DNA of 64,000 nt from Halocatena salina (lineage in GTDB: Archaea; Halobacteriota; Halobacteria; Halobacteriales; Haloarculaceae), in contig NZ_CP096019.1 of NCBI RefSeq assembly GCF_023115355.1, positions 1,054,001 to 1,118,000 of the forward strand, in the 5' to 3' direction. The notes below the pieces were generated by a model. That model made no database searches. It saw only the letters and a list, made by a program, of their open reading frames with translations, and was not told where the DNA came from. Position numbers and translations under genes: made by a program. Of the stretch, positions 35,873 through 44,682 are shown piece by piece; within the stretch, counting starts at the first letter, position 1; each line of letters opens with the position of its first letter.

Positions 35873-37684
35873 TTACAGTAGGGTGCTTCGGAGCTGTTCG
35901 TCGATGTCGGCGTCGGCCATCTTCTCGACGAGCGCGTCGAACACCGTTTGACGCTGTCCCGAGACGAATTTGATCGAGCCCACGACGAGGTGTCCGCCGC
36001 CGCTAACCCCCGCTTCGGGGTATTCATCGGCCAGCGACGACACCATCTCAGGAATATCGAGTCGCACACCGTCGCTCCGGAGCACGGCGAAATCCGGTCC
36101 GTAGCCGATCGTGATAACGGGATCGCCGTCGTGTTTCGTAACCATCTCGTCGTGGACCGCGCCCGTCGTCTTTCCCGGTGCTGGATAGGTGAAGCGGTGA
36201 GCGTGACGTTCGACATCGATCCGGTACAAGTGTGCACCGTTGTCGAGTTGCTCGTGGTCGGTGTGGGAAAGCGTCACATCGAGTTGGCGGTTACGGTCGC
36301 GTTCGGCTCGATCGGCGAGAAACGACACCAACTCCGCGTGGCGGTCGGAATCGTCACAGCCCACATCAAGCACGTCGTTGACGAAACTGTTACCGTCATC
36401 GTACCGGAGCCAAAATGCGGCGTAATCGAGCGCCTCACCAATATCCTCGATGTCGGATTCGTCGTACCCAGCGTCGCTGGCGAGCGAGAGATACGCGTCC
36501 ATCGCGTCCGCGCGCGAGCGATCACACAGTCCTGCGACGGCGGGAACGTGTTTGAGATCCGTGGTCAGATCGGGATCGATCATCCGTGCGAGTTCGGTGG
36601 ACATCATACCGGTGGTAACACGGTAATCCTCTCCATGGAGATACGGATTGACGTGTTGTGTGACCAACGGCTCGACGGCTTCGGGATCCGGATGATGGTG
36701 ATCGACAACGACGATAGGAATGTCGTACTCGGCGAGCGTCCGGTATGCGGGCGTGTCCTCCTCGGTCGATCCGTTGTCGAGCATCAAAAACAACGGCAGC
36801 TTCTGACCGTGGCGGTCCCGATCGGACAGCGAGTGGTTGAGATCGCGCGTTACGTCTTCCATCTCGTAGAATGGAGCCTTGCTCGGCAGACGGCGAAGCA
36901 GATACTCGGAGGCTTCGGGTGTCTCGTATCGCTCTTCGATGAACCGTTCGAGCGCGAGCTGGAGCGGAATGCTGGCACACATGCCGTCGCCGTCGGCGTG
37001 GTGACGGATCCGGATCGGACGACCATCGAGTACGGCCCGACGAAGTGTTTTCGCAACATCGGAGAGGTCTGAAAGGATGGTGTCGAGTTCCGGCCAGTCG
37101 ACCAGCGGCTCGATCTCGTTGGGTTCCGCGACCGCGTCAAGCGACTCGCTGATCTGTGTGCGCATCTCCTCGGCGTTCGGAACTGGTTCCAACTGGTCAA
37201 TCTCGAGTTGTTTTCCACCGTCGTGTTGTTCGACAGTGCCAGATACTCGAACGATGTCACCGATCTCGTACTCCGGATACGCTCGAACACCAGCTTCCTC
37301 GAAACCAGCACATGGAACGACACCGACCTCATCTCGGACCTGGAAGATTGTCGGCCCGGAGGTTTGGCGGATCTGAATGACCTCACCGACGAAATGAACG
37401 GGATCACCGATGTTGTTGTCGAGATCCGTCGCGGTGATGAGCTGTCCCGGTTCGACAACATCGGTCCGGTATTCGGTCGGTTGGGCCTCACTGAAACTCA
37501 GATCTCCGTTGTCGAGGATCTCATCCAACTCAACGATGAGCGAATCACCGTACTCGTACTCATCGAGGAGCTTCGATTCGTGAACGAGTCCCGAGAGATT
37601 GTCCGAGAGGTCCACGAAAACGCCGTAATCGACAACGCCGTTGACCGTGGCGTGGTAATGCTCACCGATCTCGACATCGTCCAT
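35873..37684 (-). CDS. DHH-family phosphoesterase / RecJ-like nuclease with S1 and OB domains
   Basis: About 603 aa from the ATG at 37684 (37741 also possible). It starts with an S1 domain (YHATVNGVVDYGVFVDLSDN), then an OB domain (VHFVGEVIQIRQTSGPTIFQV), then a DHH phosphoesterase module with RHHADGDGMCAS and VVVDHHHPDPE; the C-terminal DHHA1-like part ends with GVSGGGHLVVGSIKF. All metal-binding motifs are intact, so it is probably an active single-strand exonuclease or nanoRNA/DNA phosphodiesterase. Archaeal relatives associate with the replication helicase (GAN) or degrade RNA. A TCTATGACC box 27 bases before 37684 supports that start. Confidence 0.85.
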   Translation of the reverse strand: MDDVEIGEHYHATVNGVVDYGVFVDLSDNLSGLVHESKLLDEYEYGDSLIVELDEILDNGDLSFSEAQPTEYRTDVVEPGQLITATDLDNNIGDPVHFVGEVIQIRQTSGPTIFQVRDEVGVVPCAGFEEAGVRAYPEYEIGDIVRVSGTVEQHDGGKQLEIDQLEPVPNAEEMRTQISESLDAVAEPNEIEPLVDWPELDTILSDLSDVAKTLRRAVLDGRPIRIRHHADGDGMCASIPLQLALERFIEERYETPEASEYLLRRLPSKAPFYEMEDVTRDLNHSLSDRDRHGQKLPLFLMLDNGSTEEDTPAYRTLAEYDIPIVVVDHHHPDPEAVEPLVTQHVNPYLHGEDYRVTTGMMSTELARMIDPDLTTDLKHVPAVAGLCDRSRADAMDAYLSLASDAGYDESDIEDIGEALDYAAFWLRYDDGNSFVNDVLDVGCDDSDRHAELVSFLADRAERDRNRQLDVTLSHTDHEQLDNGAHLYRIDVERHAHRFTYPAPGKTTGAVHDEMVTKHDGDPVITIGYGPDFAVLRSDGVRLDIPEMVSSLADEYPEAGVSGGGHLVVGSIKFVSGQRQTVFDALVEKMADADIDEQLRSTLL

Positions 37685-37929
37685 CGTACAGTTCGGTGCA
37701 AGGTCATAGACAATAGTGATAGAGACGCGTGAAGGTGGCATTTCCCCGAACTCGGCTCTCGTCGGTGTTAACGCTTCCCTTTCGAACGACCTTTGTCTAA
37801 ATTCTGTCCATACTCAAAAACAGAATGGTTGAATCGGCTCAGGAACGGGGTGAGACGCAGGGATCCACCTGCGAGCGGTGGCCACCCGTTTCGGAACTCT
37901 TAGATGGAAACCGGATCCTCTTAGTAGAT

Positions 37930-38418
37930 ATGCGCCTGTTTCGCTCGGACGAGATTCTCGGCATCGCCGAGGAGACGCTCGCGTTCGCGCGTGAGGCCGC
38001 CGAGAACACACACCCCGATGAGTATATGGGGTTACTCCGCGGTGAAGACGCCCGTACACTCGGATTGGAACAATCGGGCACCGTCATCACCGAGGTACTC
38101 GTCGTCCCCGGTACGGAGTCGTCGCCCGTAAGCGCGACGATGAAAACGAACATGGTTCCGAACGACCGGCAGGCCGTCGGTTCCATCCATTCACATCCCA
38201 ACGGCGTCCTCCAGCCAAGCGATGCCGATATCGCTACTTTCGGAAGCGGATCGGTCCACATCATACTCGGTGCGCCCTACCGAGAAACCGACTGGCGGGC
38301 ATTCGATCGGGATGGTACGCCAACGGAGTTGTCGGTGCTCGATGTGGCGCTCCCGGATCCGGAAGAACAGTTCTTCGATTTTACACAGGCAGACATCGAT
38401 AGGGAGCTACGCCGATGA
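37930..38418 (+). CDS. JAMM/MPN-family metalloprotease
   Basis: About 162 aa from the ATG at 37930; the frame extends to 37825, adding 35 residues with no family match. The complete JAMM motif is present: Glu in HPDEYMGLL and [14 protein letters not shown], which fits HxHx7SxxD. Such archaeal JAMM proteins remove SAMP or ubiquitin-like modifiers (HvJAMM1 in Haloferax) or are uncharacterised. It overlaps the next gene ribL by four bases, so both may be translated together; the functional link is unclear. Confidence 0.83.
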   Translation: MRLFRSDEILGIAEETLAFAREAAENTHPDEYMGLLRGEDARTLGLEQSGTVITEVLVVPGTESSPVSATMKTNMVPNDRQAVGSIHSHPNGVLQPSDADIATFGSGSVHIILGAPYRETDWRAFDRDGTPTELSVLDVALPDPEEQFFDFTQADIDRELRR

Positions 38419-38840
38419 GAGTCGTTGCACAAGGGACCTTCGACATCCTCCATCCGGGTCACCTCCACTACTTTCGCGAAGGAAAGGCAATGGGCGAGGA
38501 ACTCCACGTCATCATTGCTCGTGGGAGTAACGTGACCCACAAGGACCAGCCCGTTCTTCCCGACCGCCAGCGCCGCGATATGGTTGGGGCCTTAGAAATG
38601 GTCGATCAAGCGCATCTCGGACACACCGAAGACATCTTCGTCCCGATCGAGCGGATCGATCCTGACATCATTCTGTTGGGACACGATCAACACCACGACG
38701 AAAGCGACATCGAAGCCGCACTGGCAGAACGAGGGATCGACTGCTCAGTCGAGCGAGCTTCGAGGATGGAACCACGGTACAACGGCGAGCTGTTCTCGAC
38801 CGGGCAGATCATCGATCGGATCTGTACGGAACGGTGCTGA
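38415..38840 (+). CDS. ribL: FAD synthase (archaeal RibL)
   Basis: A 141-aa nucleotidyltransferase. The N-terminus has [20 protein letters not shown], with the HxGH nucleotide-binding motif, and [19 protein letters not shown] further on matches archaeal RibL, which adenylylates FMN to FAD. It is encoded with the JAMM gene, ATGA overlap. Lumazine synthase (ribH) is 1.2 kb away on the opposite strand, so flavin biosynthesis is clustered loosely here. Confidence 0.9.
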   Translation: MRVVAQGTFDILHPGHLHYFREGKAMGEELHVIIARGSNVTHKDQPVLPDRQRRDMVGALEMVDQAHLGHTEDIFVPIERIDPDIILLGHDQHHDESDIEAALAERGIDCSVERASRMEPRYNGELFSTGQIIDRICTERC

Positions 38841-38880
38841 CGACGGCTTCCGAGAGAAAAACGACGTGCGCGAACGATTA

Positions 38881-40029
38881 CTACAGATAGCCGTTGTTGG
38901 CGAGTCGTTCGACGCCTTCTTGGAGCCGTTCGGTGCTCGCTGCATACGACAGGCGCGCGTAGCCGGGTGTTCCGAAGGCGCTGCCGGGGACGGTGGCGAC
39001 GTGGGCCTCCGAAAGGGCGTTTTCACACCATTGTTGATCGTCGTCCGCCACGGGCACCATCATGTAGAACGCGCCGTCGCCGACAGGCACGTCCACACCG
39101 TGATCGTCGAAGAGATCCACGAGCATATCACGCCGTTCGGCGAACGCATCGCGCATTTCCGTGACGTACTCCTCACACTCGGTGAGCGCGGCGACACCGG
39201 CGTGTTGGACGAAGTTCGTCGCACACGTCACCGAATGGGATTGGAGCTTGTCCGCTTGGTCGACGAGATCGCTTGGCGCGGCGAAATATCCCAACCGCCA
39301 GCCGGTCATCGAATACGCCTTGGAGAAACCGTTGACGGTGACGGTACGCTCCGCCATTCCATCGAGCGTTCCGAGGCTCGTCTGTTCGACGCCGTAGGTG
39401 ATCCGATCGTACATCTCATCAGCGATGACGGTCACGTCGTGTTCGACTGCGAGATCACGCACCCCGTCGAGTGCTGCCTCGGAGAACACTGCACCCGATG
39501 GGTTGCTCGGGGAGTTGACGATCATGAGATCCGTTTCCGCAGAGACGGTCTCGGCAAGTTCGGGGAGAGCAGGTTCGAGTTGGAAATCGTGGGGGGTGAG
39601 ATCGACGCGTTCGAGCGATCCACCGGCGATTTTCACCATCGCCTCGTAGGACACCCACGCCGGATCGAGTAGCACGACCTCGCTGCCGTCCTCGACGAGC
39701 GTCTGTACGACTTCGAACAACGCTTGTTTCCCACCGGGGGTCACCATGATCTCTGCGGGATCGTAGGACAGCCCGCGCTCACCCAGAGAGTCGGCGATGG
39801 CCGACCGAAGGGCAGGGATTCCGTTCGATGGTGCGTATCCCGTATGACCAGCGTCCATCGCGTCTTTGGCTGCGTCGACGATCGGTTCGGGCGTCGGGAA
39901 ATCGGGTTCACCGACGCTCAAATCGACGACATCGACGCCGTCAGCTTCGAGTTCGGACGCGAGGTTGCTGATGGCGATCGTCGCGCTCGGTTCGACGCGT
40001 TGAATGCGCTCTGTGAAATCCGTATTCAT
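38881..40029 (-). CDS. Pyridoxal-phosphate aminotransferase, aspartate aminotransferase type
   Basis: A 382-aa class I/II aminotransferase. It starts MNTDFTERIQRVEPSATIAI and has DLSVGEPDFPTPEPI, the PLP lysine in NGFSKAYSMTGWRLGYF, and NSPSNPSGAVFSEAAL. The frame runs upstream through ribH to 40647, but homologues begin at the ATG at 40029. Fold-type I enzymes of this subgroup transfer amino groups between aspartate and 2-oxoglutarate or use other amino acids; the exact substrate is not visible. It is downstream of ribH on the same strand. Confidence 0.9.
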   Translation of the reverse strand: MNTDFTERIQRVEPSATIAISNLASELEADGVDVVDLSVGEPDFPTPEPIVDAAKDAMDAGHTGYAPSNGIPALRSAIADSLGERGLSYDPAEIMVTPGGKQALFEVVQTLVEDGSEVVLLDPAWVSYEAMVKIAGGSLERVDLTPHDFQLEPALPELAETVSAETDLMIVNSPSNPSGAVFSEAALDGVRDLAVEHDVTVIADEMYDRITYGVEQTSLGTLDGMAERTVTVNGFSKAYSMTGWRLGYFAAPSDLVDQADKLQSHSVTCATNFVQHAGVAALTECEEYVTEMRDAFAERRDMLVDLFDDHGVDVPVGDGAFYMMVPVADDDQQWCENALSEAHVATVPGSAFGTPGYARLSYAASTERLQEGVERLANNGYL

Positions 40030-40043
40030 ACTCGTGTACACAT

Positions 40044-40451
40044 TCACAACGTTTCCGCGAGATCGATAGCGCTTTCGACAGCGGTCGCACCGTGGTCGAT
40101 GCGTGCGTTGGCTTCGTCGACGCTCATTGCCGGGCCAGTGATGCCGAGCGTGACGGGCGTATCCCGTTTGAGAGACACCTCCGTCAGGCCTTGGGCGGCA
40201 GCGTCGGCGATGACCTGATCGTGATCGGTGTCGCCGGTGACGATCGCACCCAACACCGCGACAGCGTCGATGTCCTCCCGCCGTGCCAGCCGATCGGCGG
40301 CTAGGGGCGTGTCGTACGATCCCGGCACTGGAACGGTCTCGACGATCTCCGCGTCGTGTTCGGCAGCCGCGGTCCGGGCGCGCTCTTCCATCTCGTGGGT
40401 GATCTCCCCCTCCTTGTTGAACTGGGAGACCACCAACCCGAGTGAAACCAT
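40044..40451 (-). CDS. ribH: 6,7-dimethyl-8-ribityllumazine synthase
   Basis: A 135-aa enzyme of riboflavin synthesis. It has VSQFN near the start, VPGSYDTPLAADRLARREDIDAVAVLGAIVTGDTDHDQVI-type active-site region with the GDTDHD loop, and ITGPAMSVDEANARID near the end. The ATG at 40451 is used; upstream in-frame codons extend into a repeat element. It sits 14 bases before the aminotransferase gene start. Confidence 0.92.
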   Translation of the reverse strand: MVSLGLVVSQFNKEGEITHEMEERARTAAAEHDAEIVETVPVPGSYDTPLAADRLARREDIDAVAVLGAIVTGDTDHDQVIADAAAQGLTEVSLKRDTPVTLGITGPAMSVDEANARIDHGATAVESAIDLAETL

Positions 40452-40492
40452 ACCCGTCGGATCGGGAGGCGAATGCAAAGGGGTGACGTTCC

Positions 40493-40631
40493 ACTTTTTT
40501 TGCGTTCGGGTGAGCGAAGCTCACCCTCACGCAAAAAACCTGGACTAAAAAAGGCCGCGAGCGAAGCTCGCGGTGAGTGACCTGCCCGCTCCGCCGCCGC
40601 GACCGCTGCCGCCCCGCGACCGCCGCCGTCG
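40493..40631 (+). repeat. Double-hairpin palindromic repeat, copy 1
   Basis: Module one is a palindrome: CCAC, a T tract, GCG, then stem GGGTGAGC with GAA loop and GCTCACCC, then CGC, an A tract and TGG. Module two is GCGAGC-GAA-GCTCGC followed by GGTGAGTGACC and a GC-rich tail. It lies about 40 bases upstream of ribH. It is nearly identical to copy 4 (42004-42146) over a 47-base stretch beginning GCTCGCGGTGAGTGACC. Confidence 0.85.
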
Positions 40632-40643
40632 ACTCTGTTGTTC

Positions 40644-40742
40644 TCAATCGTCGACGTGGACGGCTGGCGGCTCGCTAACGACGCGCGCCACCTCGGGATA
40701 CTGCTGGCGCAATCCATCGAGGTCGCCGCGCTGGCGATACCG
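40644..40742 (-). pseudogene. 3' end of a second copy of the 183-aa cysteine protein gene
   Basis: The last 32 codons plus stop are homologous to the end of the gene at 40921-41472; over the final 31 residues only four differ (one copy has DLDGLRQQYPEVARVVSEPP, the other DLNGLRQQYPEVARVVGEPP). Most nucleotide differences are silent, so the fragment derives from a once functional paralogue rather than a fresh tandem copy. Upstream it breaks off at repeat copy 2. Confidence 0.75.
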
Positions 40743-40743
40743 G

Positions 40744-40905
40744 CCCACCTTTTTTCCGCTCGGGTGGCCTTCGGCCACCACTCGCGCAAAAAATCTGGAT
40801 CAAAAAAAGCCGCTCACTCCGCTCCGCTTCGTTCGCGGTGACTACACTTGCATCTCCCGCCTCCGCGACCGCTTCCGCCTCCGCCTCTCCCCCGCCTCCG
40901 CACCG
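40744..40905 (+). repeat. Double-hairpin palindromic repeat, copy 2
   Basis: Same plan as copy 1. Module one stem is GGTGGCC-TTC-GGCCACC between T and A tracts, with CCCACC at the left and TGG at the right. Module two is GCCGCTC...GCGGTGA followed by a pyrimidine-rich tail of CCTCCG units. It lies just 3' of the unknown gene at 40921-41472. Confidence 0.8.
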
Positions 40906-40920
40906 CCGACCCTGTTGTTT

Positions 40921-41472
40921 TTAGTCGTCGGCGTGGACGACCGGCGGCTCGCCCACGACGCGCGCCACCTCGGGATACTGCTGGCGCAAGCCATTGAGAT
41001 CACCGCGCTGGCGATAGTGGCAGTACTCCGCCAACAGTGCGACTAACGCGGCTGGGGCACTCGTTGCGTCAGGCTGCTCAGTCACCTCGGCTGGCTCTCG
41101 ATCGTTTTCGGGGGTGTACACCGACTGCACGACCGTTCCGTCGCGCTGTTCGTGATACCGCACCCGGCCGCCATTGTCGAACCAGCTCGTGACGACCAGC
41201 TCTTTCGGCGCGTTGTAGCGCGTGACGTTCGCTATGCCGGGCAAATCGTCGTAGTCCACTTGTGACCGGCCAAGCCCGGCCGTCGCCAGTATCTCCTCGA
41301 TCTGCGTGGCGTGCGTACAACCCGTACTCCGGCACGGCCGACACCACGTTCCAGTGCCCACGTCCACGACGTGGTACAACTCCGCTTTCGAGATCGTCGC
41401 TCGATCGTCAAGGGTCGAGAGGTTCACTGATTCGCCCAGCCGATCCCAGAACTGAAACACCGGCAGCGTCAT
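40921..41472 (-). CDS. Unknown 183-aa protein with SWIM-like Cys/His cluster, flanked by inverted repeats
   Basis: The frame extends to 41724 through a repeat, but the first Met with sensible downstream composition is at 41472. The only motif is C44-x2-C47-x4-C52-x-H54 in the context VVDVGTGTWCRPCRSTGCTH, which resembles a SWIM zinc finger (CxCxnCxH) with a slightly longer first spacing. The rest is acidic and unlike any family I know. A diverged fragment of its 3' end lies at 40644-40742. Both gene ends abut palindromic repeats in opposite orientation (copies 2 and 3), suggesting that gene and repeats move or evolve together. Confidence 0.6.
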   Translation of the reverse strand: MTLPVFQFWDRLGESVNLSTLDDRATISKAELYHVVDVGTGTWCRPCRSTGCTHATQIEEILATAGLGRSQVDYDDLPGIANVTRYNAPKELVVTSWFDNGGRVRYHEQRDGTVVQSVYTPENDREPAEVTEQPDATSAPAALVALLAEYCHYRQRGDLNGLRQQYPEVARVVGEPPVVHADD

Positions 41473-41495
41473 CTCGTTCCCCCACGAACGCAGTT

Positions 41496-41583
41496 CCCGC
41501 GAGCGCAGCGAGCGGCTTTTTTCGCCCACGTTTTTTTGTGGGAGTGGTGGCCGAAGGCCACCCGAGCGCAAAAAAGGTGGGTC
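41496..41583 (-). repeat. Double-hairpin palindromic repeat, copy 3 (inverted)
   Basis: On the minus strand it reads CCCACC, T tract, GCGCTC, then the same stem as copy 2 (GGTGGCC-TTC-GGCCACC), a degenerate right arm, A tract, CGTGGG and a second module GCCGCTCGCTGCGCTCGC. It sits just upstream of the start of the 183-aa gene and is the inverted partner of copy 2. Confidence 0.8.
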
Positions 41584-42003
41584 ATCGACGGCCCTCCAGC
41601 AGTGAACAGCCAACCCGATGCGCGTACCGCGACCGAACCGGTCGGCCACACTGGGGACATCGCTGTCGCTGGTCACGTTTCTGATACGATTCGACACCGT
41701 TACATGTCTCTGCTTCGTTCCCAATCATGGGTTCTTGCACTCAGAGGACCCAGCGTCGGGTGCTACCACCACCCGGCGCGTTCAATACGAACGCACACGC
41801 CCCGTGGCGCACGCAAGCGTCCTCGTTTATCGTTCCTTACCCCATCACGTATAAAGGTACTGATGTAACGAGTAATGTCGTGTCGTACAAACAACTGTTC
41901 TCCAGTCAAATCTCGACCGAAATAGGACCGAGCCATCGGATCAAGGAATGTTTTATCGGATGGTATCGTACTGATGGGATCCAGTGCAATTCGAACCGGA
42001 TGG
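41584..42003. other. Interval between repeat copies 3 and 4
   Basis: About 420 bases with no supportable gene. A plus-strand frame (41727-42152) runs through into repeat copy 4 and lacks the acidic composition of its neighbours. Composition shifts to A+T-richer DNA from about 41850. Confidence 0.4.
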
Positions 42004-42146
42004 CGCGGTCGCGGAGCGGCAGCGGTCGCGGCGGCGGAGCGGGCAGGTCACTCACCGCGAGCGTAGCGAAGCGCAGCGAGCGGCCTTTTTTAGTCCAGGT
42101 TTTTTGCGCGAGGGTAGCTTCGCTACCCGAGCGGAAAAAACGTGGA
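42004..42146 (-). repeat. Double-hairpin palindromic repeat, copy 4 (inverted)
   Basis: Read on the minus strand it matches copy 1 closely. The first stem is GGGTAGC-GAA-GCTACCC where copy 1 has GGGTGAGC-GAA-GCTCACCC, so both arms changed together. The A-tract is followed by CCTGGACTAAAAAAGGCCGC as in copy 1, and the tail is identical for 47 bases. It lies about 40 bases upstream of the Agl23-like gene. Confidence 0.85.
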
Positions 42147-42185
42147 TCATAAGAATTCTAACTAAAGGTGCCTAGGAGCCAGCCA

Positions 42186-43976
42186 ATGGAACGCCCCGCA
42201 CTCACTAGTCGGGACTGGAGTCCCGGCCGCACGGCGACGGTGGCAGTCGTCTCGATCACCGCCCTCGCGTTGCTCGCTCGATTCGCCTTCCTCGGCGATC
42301 GTATCGCCCACTGGGACGAAGCCCGTGTCGGCTTCTGGATACTCGATTACATGCAGACGGGAAACTACAGTTACAGTCCCGTCATTCACGGACCGTTCTA
42401 CCACCACATTAACCCGCTGTTGTTCGAGTGGTTCGGATACACTGACGCCGCGATGCGCATCGTACCGGCGTTCGTGACCGGGCTGCTCCCACTCACGGCG
42501 CTGTTGTTCCAAAGCCGGTTGGATCGGATCGAAACCGTCGCGCTGGCGGCGTTTCTGGCGTTCGATCCGATCCTGTTGTACTACTCGCGATTCATGCGTG
42601 GCGATCCCCTCGTCGGTGCGTTTATGTTCGCGGGCTTTGCGTTTCTCGTCCGGGCGATCGACACCGACCGAACGGATCATCTTCTCGCTGCTTCGGGGCT
42701 GATCGCGCTTGGCTTTACGACCAAAGAGAACGCGTTCGTGTACGTCCTCTGCTGGCTCGGTGCGTTCGCGGTGATCCTCGACCACCGATTCGTGACTCAC
42801 GTCCGCGAACGAGCGCTCCGGACTGTCGTTTGGGACGCGCTCGTGCGAGGTTGGAATTGGTTGGGCCGCCACGGTCTCGGAGTCATCGCGGCCATCATCG
42901 AATTTTTCGTCGTCATCATCGCGTTCTATGCCCCACGGTCGAACGGTCGTCTCCACGTGCCCGGATCGAATGGCGGACAGTACGTCGGCTGGAACGCACT
43001 CACGGATCCATCACTGTTGGGGGCGTTCATCTGGGAGGGGACGGCCGGAGCGTTCCAGTCGTTTTACTCGTTTTGGGGAACCGGTGCGCAATCAGAACAC
43101 CCATACATCCCGTATCTCGTTGATCTGCTCGAAACGATCGGCTACGGATCGCTCGTGCTCGTGGTGCTCGCGTGTCTTGGCTTTGTCGTCGATCGATACG
43201 CTACCGACACTCCGCGTGAGCTACTTACGGTCACGTTCGCGTGGGGGGTGGTGTCGCTGTTGGGGTACCCAGTCATCACAGACATCAAAGCTCCGTGGGC
43301 GGCGGTCCACGTGGTGTTGCCACTGATGATTCCCGCTGCTGTCGGTGTTGGAGCGCTTCTCCGGCCGATCCGTGCCGGCGTCGTGACGAACACTCGGTGG
43401 GCACGCGTTGGAGTAGCCGGGGTCGTTTTGCTGTTGATCTCTGCGCCCGTCGCTGCCGTCGGGATCCACAGCGTCTACCAGGAACCACAAGCATCCGACA
43501 ACGAACTCGTTCAGTACGCCCAACCGGCCGACGATTTCCATCCGACGGTCCACGAGATCGAACGGATCGCTGCAAACAATCAGCAGGGAACTGACGTCGT
43601 GCTCTACGGACAGCAGTTCGTCAACGGTGATCCGATCTATCAACAACCGTCGTGTGCCGGTAACAATGGATGGTTCGACGCGCTCCCGTTGCCGTGGTAT
43701 CTCGTTCGCAGCGATGCATCGGTCACGTGCGCCCAATCACAGGCCGAACTCGATCAACTCAACCAGAAACCACCGGTCATCATCACGACCGCATCCCACG
43801 TCACGAAAAACGAAAGCAACCAGACCGTCACCGTCCCGGTCGTTCCCGAGGGACTCGACAGGCGGTTCCCAGAATACGACGCGACGATCGAACAGATGCG
43901 GACCACCGACACTGACGTGGTGTTTCTCATCGACCGCGATCGGGTGAACACGACTCAATCGTCGCCCGGACGGTAG
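42186..43976 (+). CDS. Agl23-like flippase-activity-associated membrane protein
   Basis: A 596-aa polytopic protein starting MERPALTSRDWSPG. An N-terminal helix is followed by FLGDRIAHWDEARVGFWILDYM; the Asp-Glu of HWDEA is the GT-C-type glycosyltransferase motif. About ten more helices follow, then a soluble C-terminal part (about 430-596) with VVLYGQQFVNGDPIYQQPSCAG. This is the TIGR03663 family, named flippase activity-associated protein Agl23 in haloarchaea, linked to lipid-linked glycan handling in N-glycosylation. The specific reaction is unproven. Confidence 0.85.
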   Translation: MERPALTSRDWSPGRTATVAVVSITALALLARFAFLGDRIAHWDEARVGFWILDYMQTGNYSYSPVIHGPFYHHINPLLFEWFGYTDAAMRIVPAFVTGLLPLTALLFQSRLDRIETVALAAFLAFDPILLYYSRFMRGDPLVGAFMFAGFAFLVRAIDTDRTDHLLAASGLIALGFTTKENAFVYVLCWLGAFAVILDHRFVTHVRERALRTVVWDALVRGWNWLGRHGLGVIAAIIEFFVVIIAFYAPRSNGRLHVPGSNGGQYVGWNALTDPSLLGAFIWEGTAGAFQSFYSFWGTGAQSEHPYIPYLVDLLETIGYGSLVLVVLACLGFVVDRYATDTPRELLTVTFAWGVVSLLGYPVITDIKAPWAAVHVVLPLMIPAAVGVGALLRPIRAGVVTNTRWARVGVAGVVLLLISAPVAAVGIHSVYQEPQASDNELVQYAQPADDFHPTVHEIERIAANNQQGTDVVLYGQQFVNGDPIYQQPSCAGNNGWFDALPLPWYLVRSDASVTCAQSQAELDQLNQKPPVIITTASHVTKNESNQTVTVPVVPEGLDRRFPEYDATIEQMRTTDTDVVFLIDRDRVNTTQSSPGR

Positions 43977-44240
43977 GCCCGAGCGTTTTTCGATCTCGTA
44001 TACGGCGAGGCGAGTTTGTTCGTGGTCGATTCGACAACCGAGCCAGAACACACCGATACGAAGCTTGTCGTGTGGAACACCAGCTAGTGGCTCGACGTAT
44101 TCGTCCGGATCACGCCATTCGTCGGTAACGATCCCATCGAGTTTCGACGTGATGCGATCCTGTTCGTAGTTCTCAAGCTTCTCAAACGACGCCTGAGCAC
44201 GAGGGGCAAACTCCTACGACCACTCCTCCTTATTCGGCAT
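43955..44240 (-). pseudogene. RelE/ParE-type toxin, inactivated
   Basis: From ATG 44240 the frame reads MPNKEEWS, then TAG, then EFAPRAQASFEKLENYEQDR and EWRDPDEYVEPLAGVPHDKL, RIGVFWLGCRIDHEQTRLAV and YEIEKRSG. This is a haloarchaeal RelE-family mRNA-interferase toxin in which the usual EEW-x-WEF tryptophan is a stop codon. Near the C-terminus the frame also shifts: the expected YRPGDD end is found only after skipping two bases. Its tail overlaps the end of the Agl23-like gene. Confidence 0.8.
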
Positions 44241-44534
44241 CGTCGCTGTCCCCGGAATCCGATGTCAGCCCGGCACGGAGCTCGTCGCTAGAAACGAACT
44301 CCGTTTCATCCATCCGCAGTTCGTGCTCGGTCGCGGCGATCGACTTCCACGTTTCACGCGATAGCCCGGGGTGTCGCATGGCATCGCGCAAAACATACCG
44401 CATGAACTCGTCCCGGCTGCTGAACCCCTCTTCTTTCCACCTGCGTCGATGTCGTCGAGAAACACCTCCGATAATCGCAGGTTGATGCTTGTCATCGTCG
44501 GCTCGTCGCCGTTGTGCGCATCCGTGTTAGACAT
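44230..44534 (-). pseudogene. Ribbon-helix-helix antitoxin, frameshifted
   Basis: The N-terminus MTSINLRLSEVFLDDIDA is that of a haloarchaeal RHH antitoxin (start at 44534 or 44495). At about 44438-44444 the frame shifts by one base; in the neighbouring frame the normal continuation appears: WKEEGFSSRDEFMRYVLRDA, then HELRMDETEFVSSDELRAGL and a DDAE end. Its stop overlaps the toxin's ATG, the normal gene order. Both members of this toxin/antitoxin pair are thus broken. Confidence 0.78.
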
Positions 44535-44682
44535 ACAAAGTATATACGTGCGTATATGCCATAAACACATCAACGAACTGTGCTCGAAGGAGAGCTACTG
44601 TTCTTTCTCCCAATCAGAATATCGCCCATAAATCATCGTTACTGTACAGATATATAATGATGTATATAATTTGTATCTGTTG

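Noticed and set aside
38881-40647. A 588-aa frame joining ribH DNA to the aminotransferase
   Set aside because: The upstream 206 codons are Arg/His-rich out-of-frame reading of ribH; homologues start at 40029.
41980-42005. A TTCGAA stretch resembling a tRNA T loop
   Set aside because: The flanking bases do not form a 5-bp T stem or an acceptor stem.
41727-42152. A 141-aa frame between repeats 3 and 4
   Set aside because: Its end lies wholly inside repeat copy 4, and its composition is not haloarchaeal.
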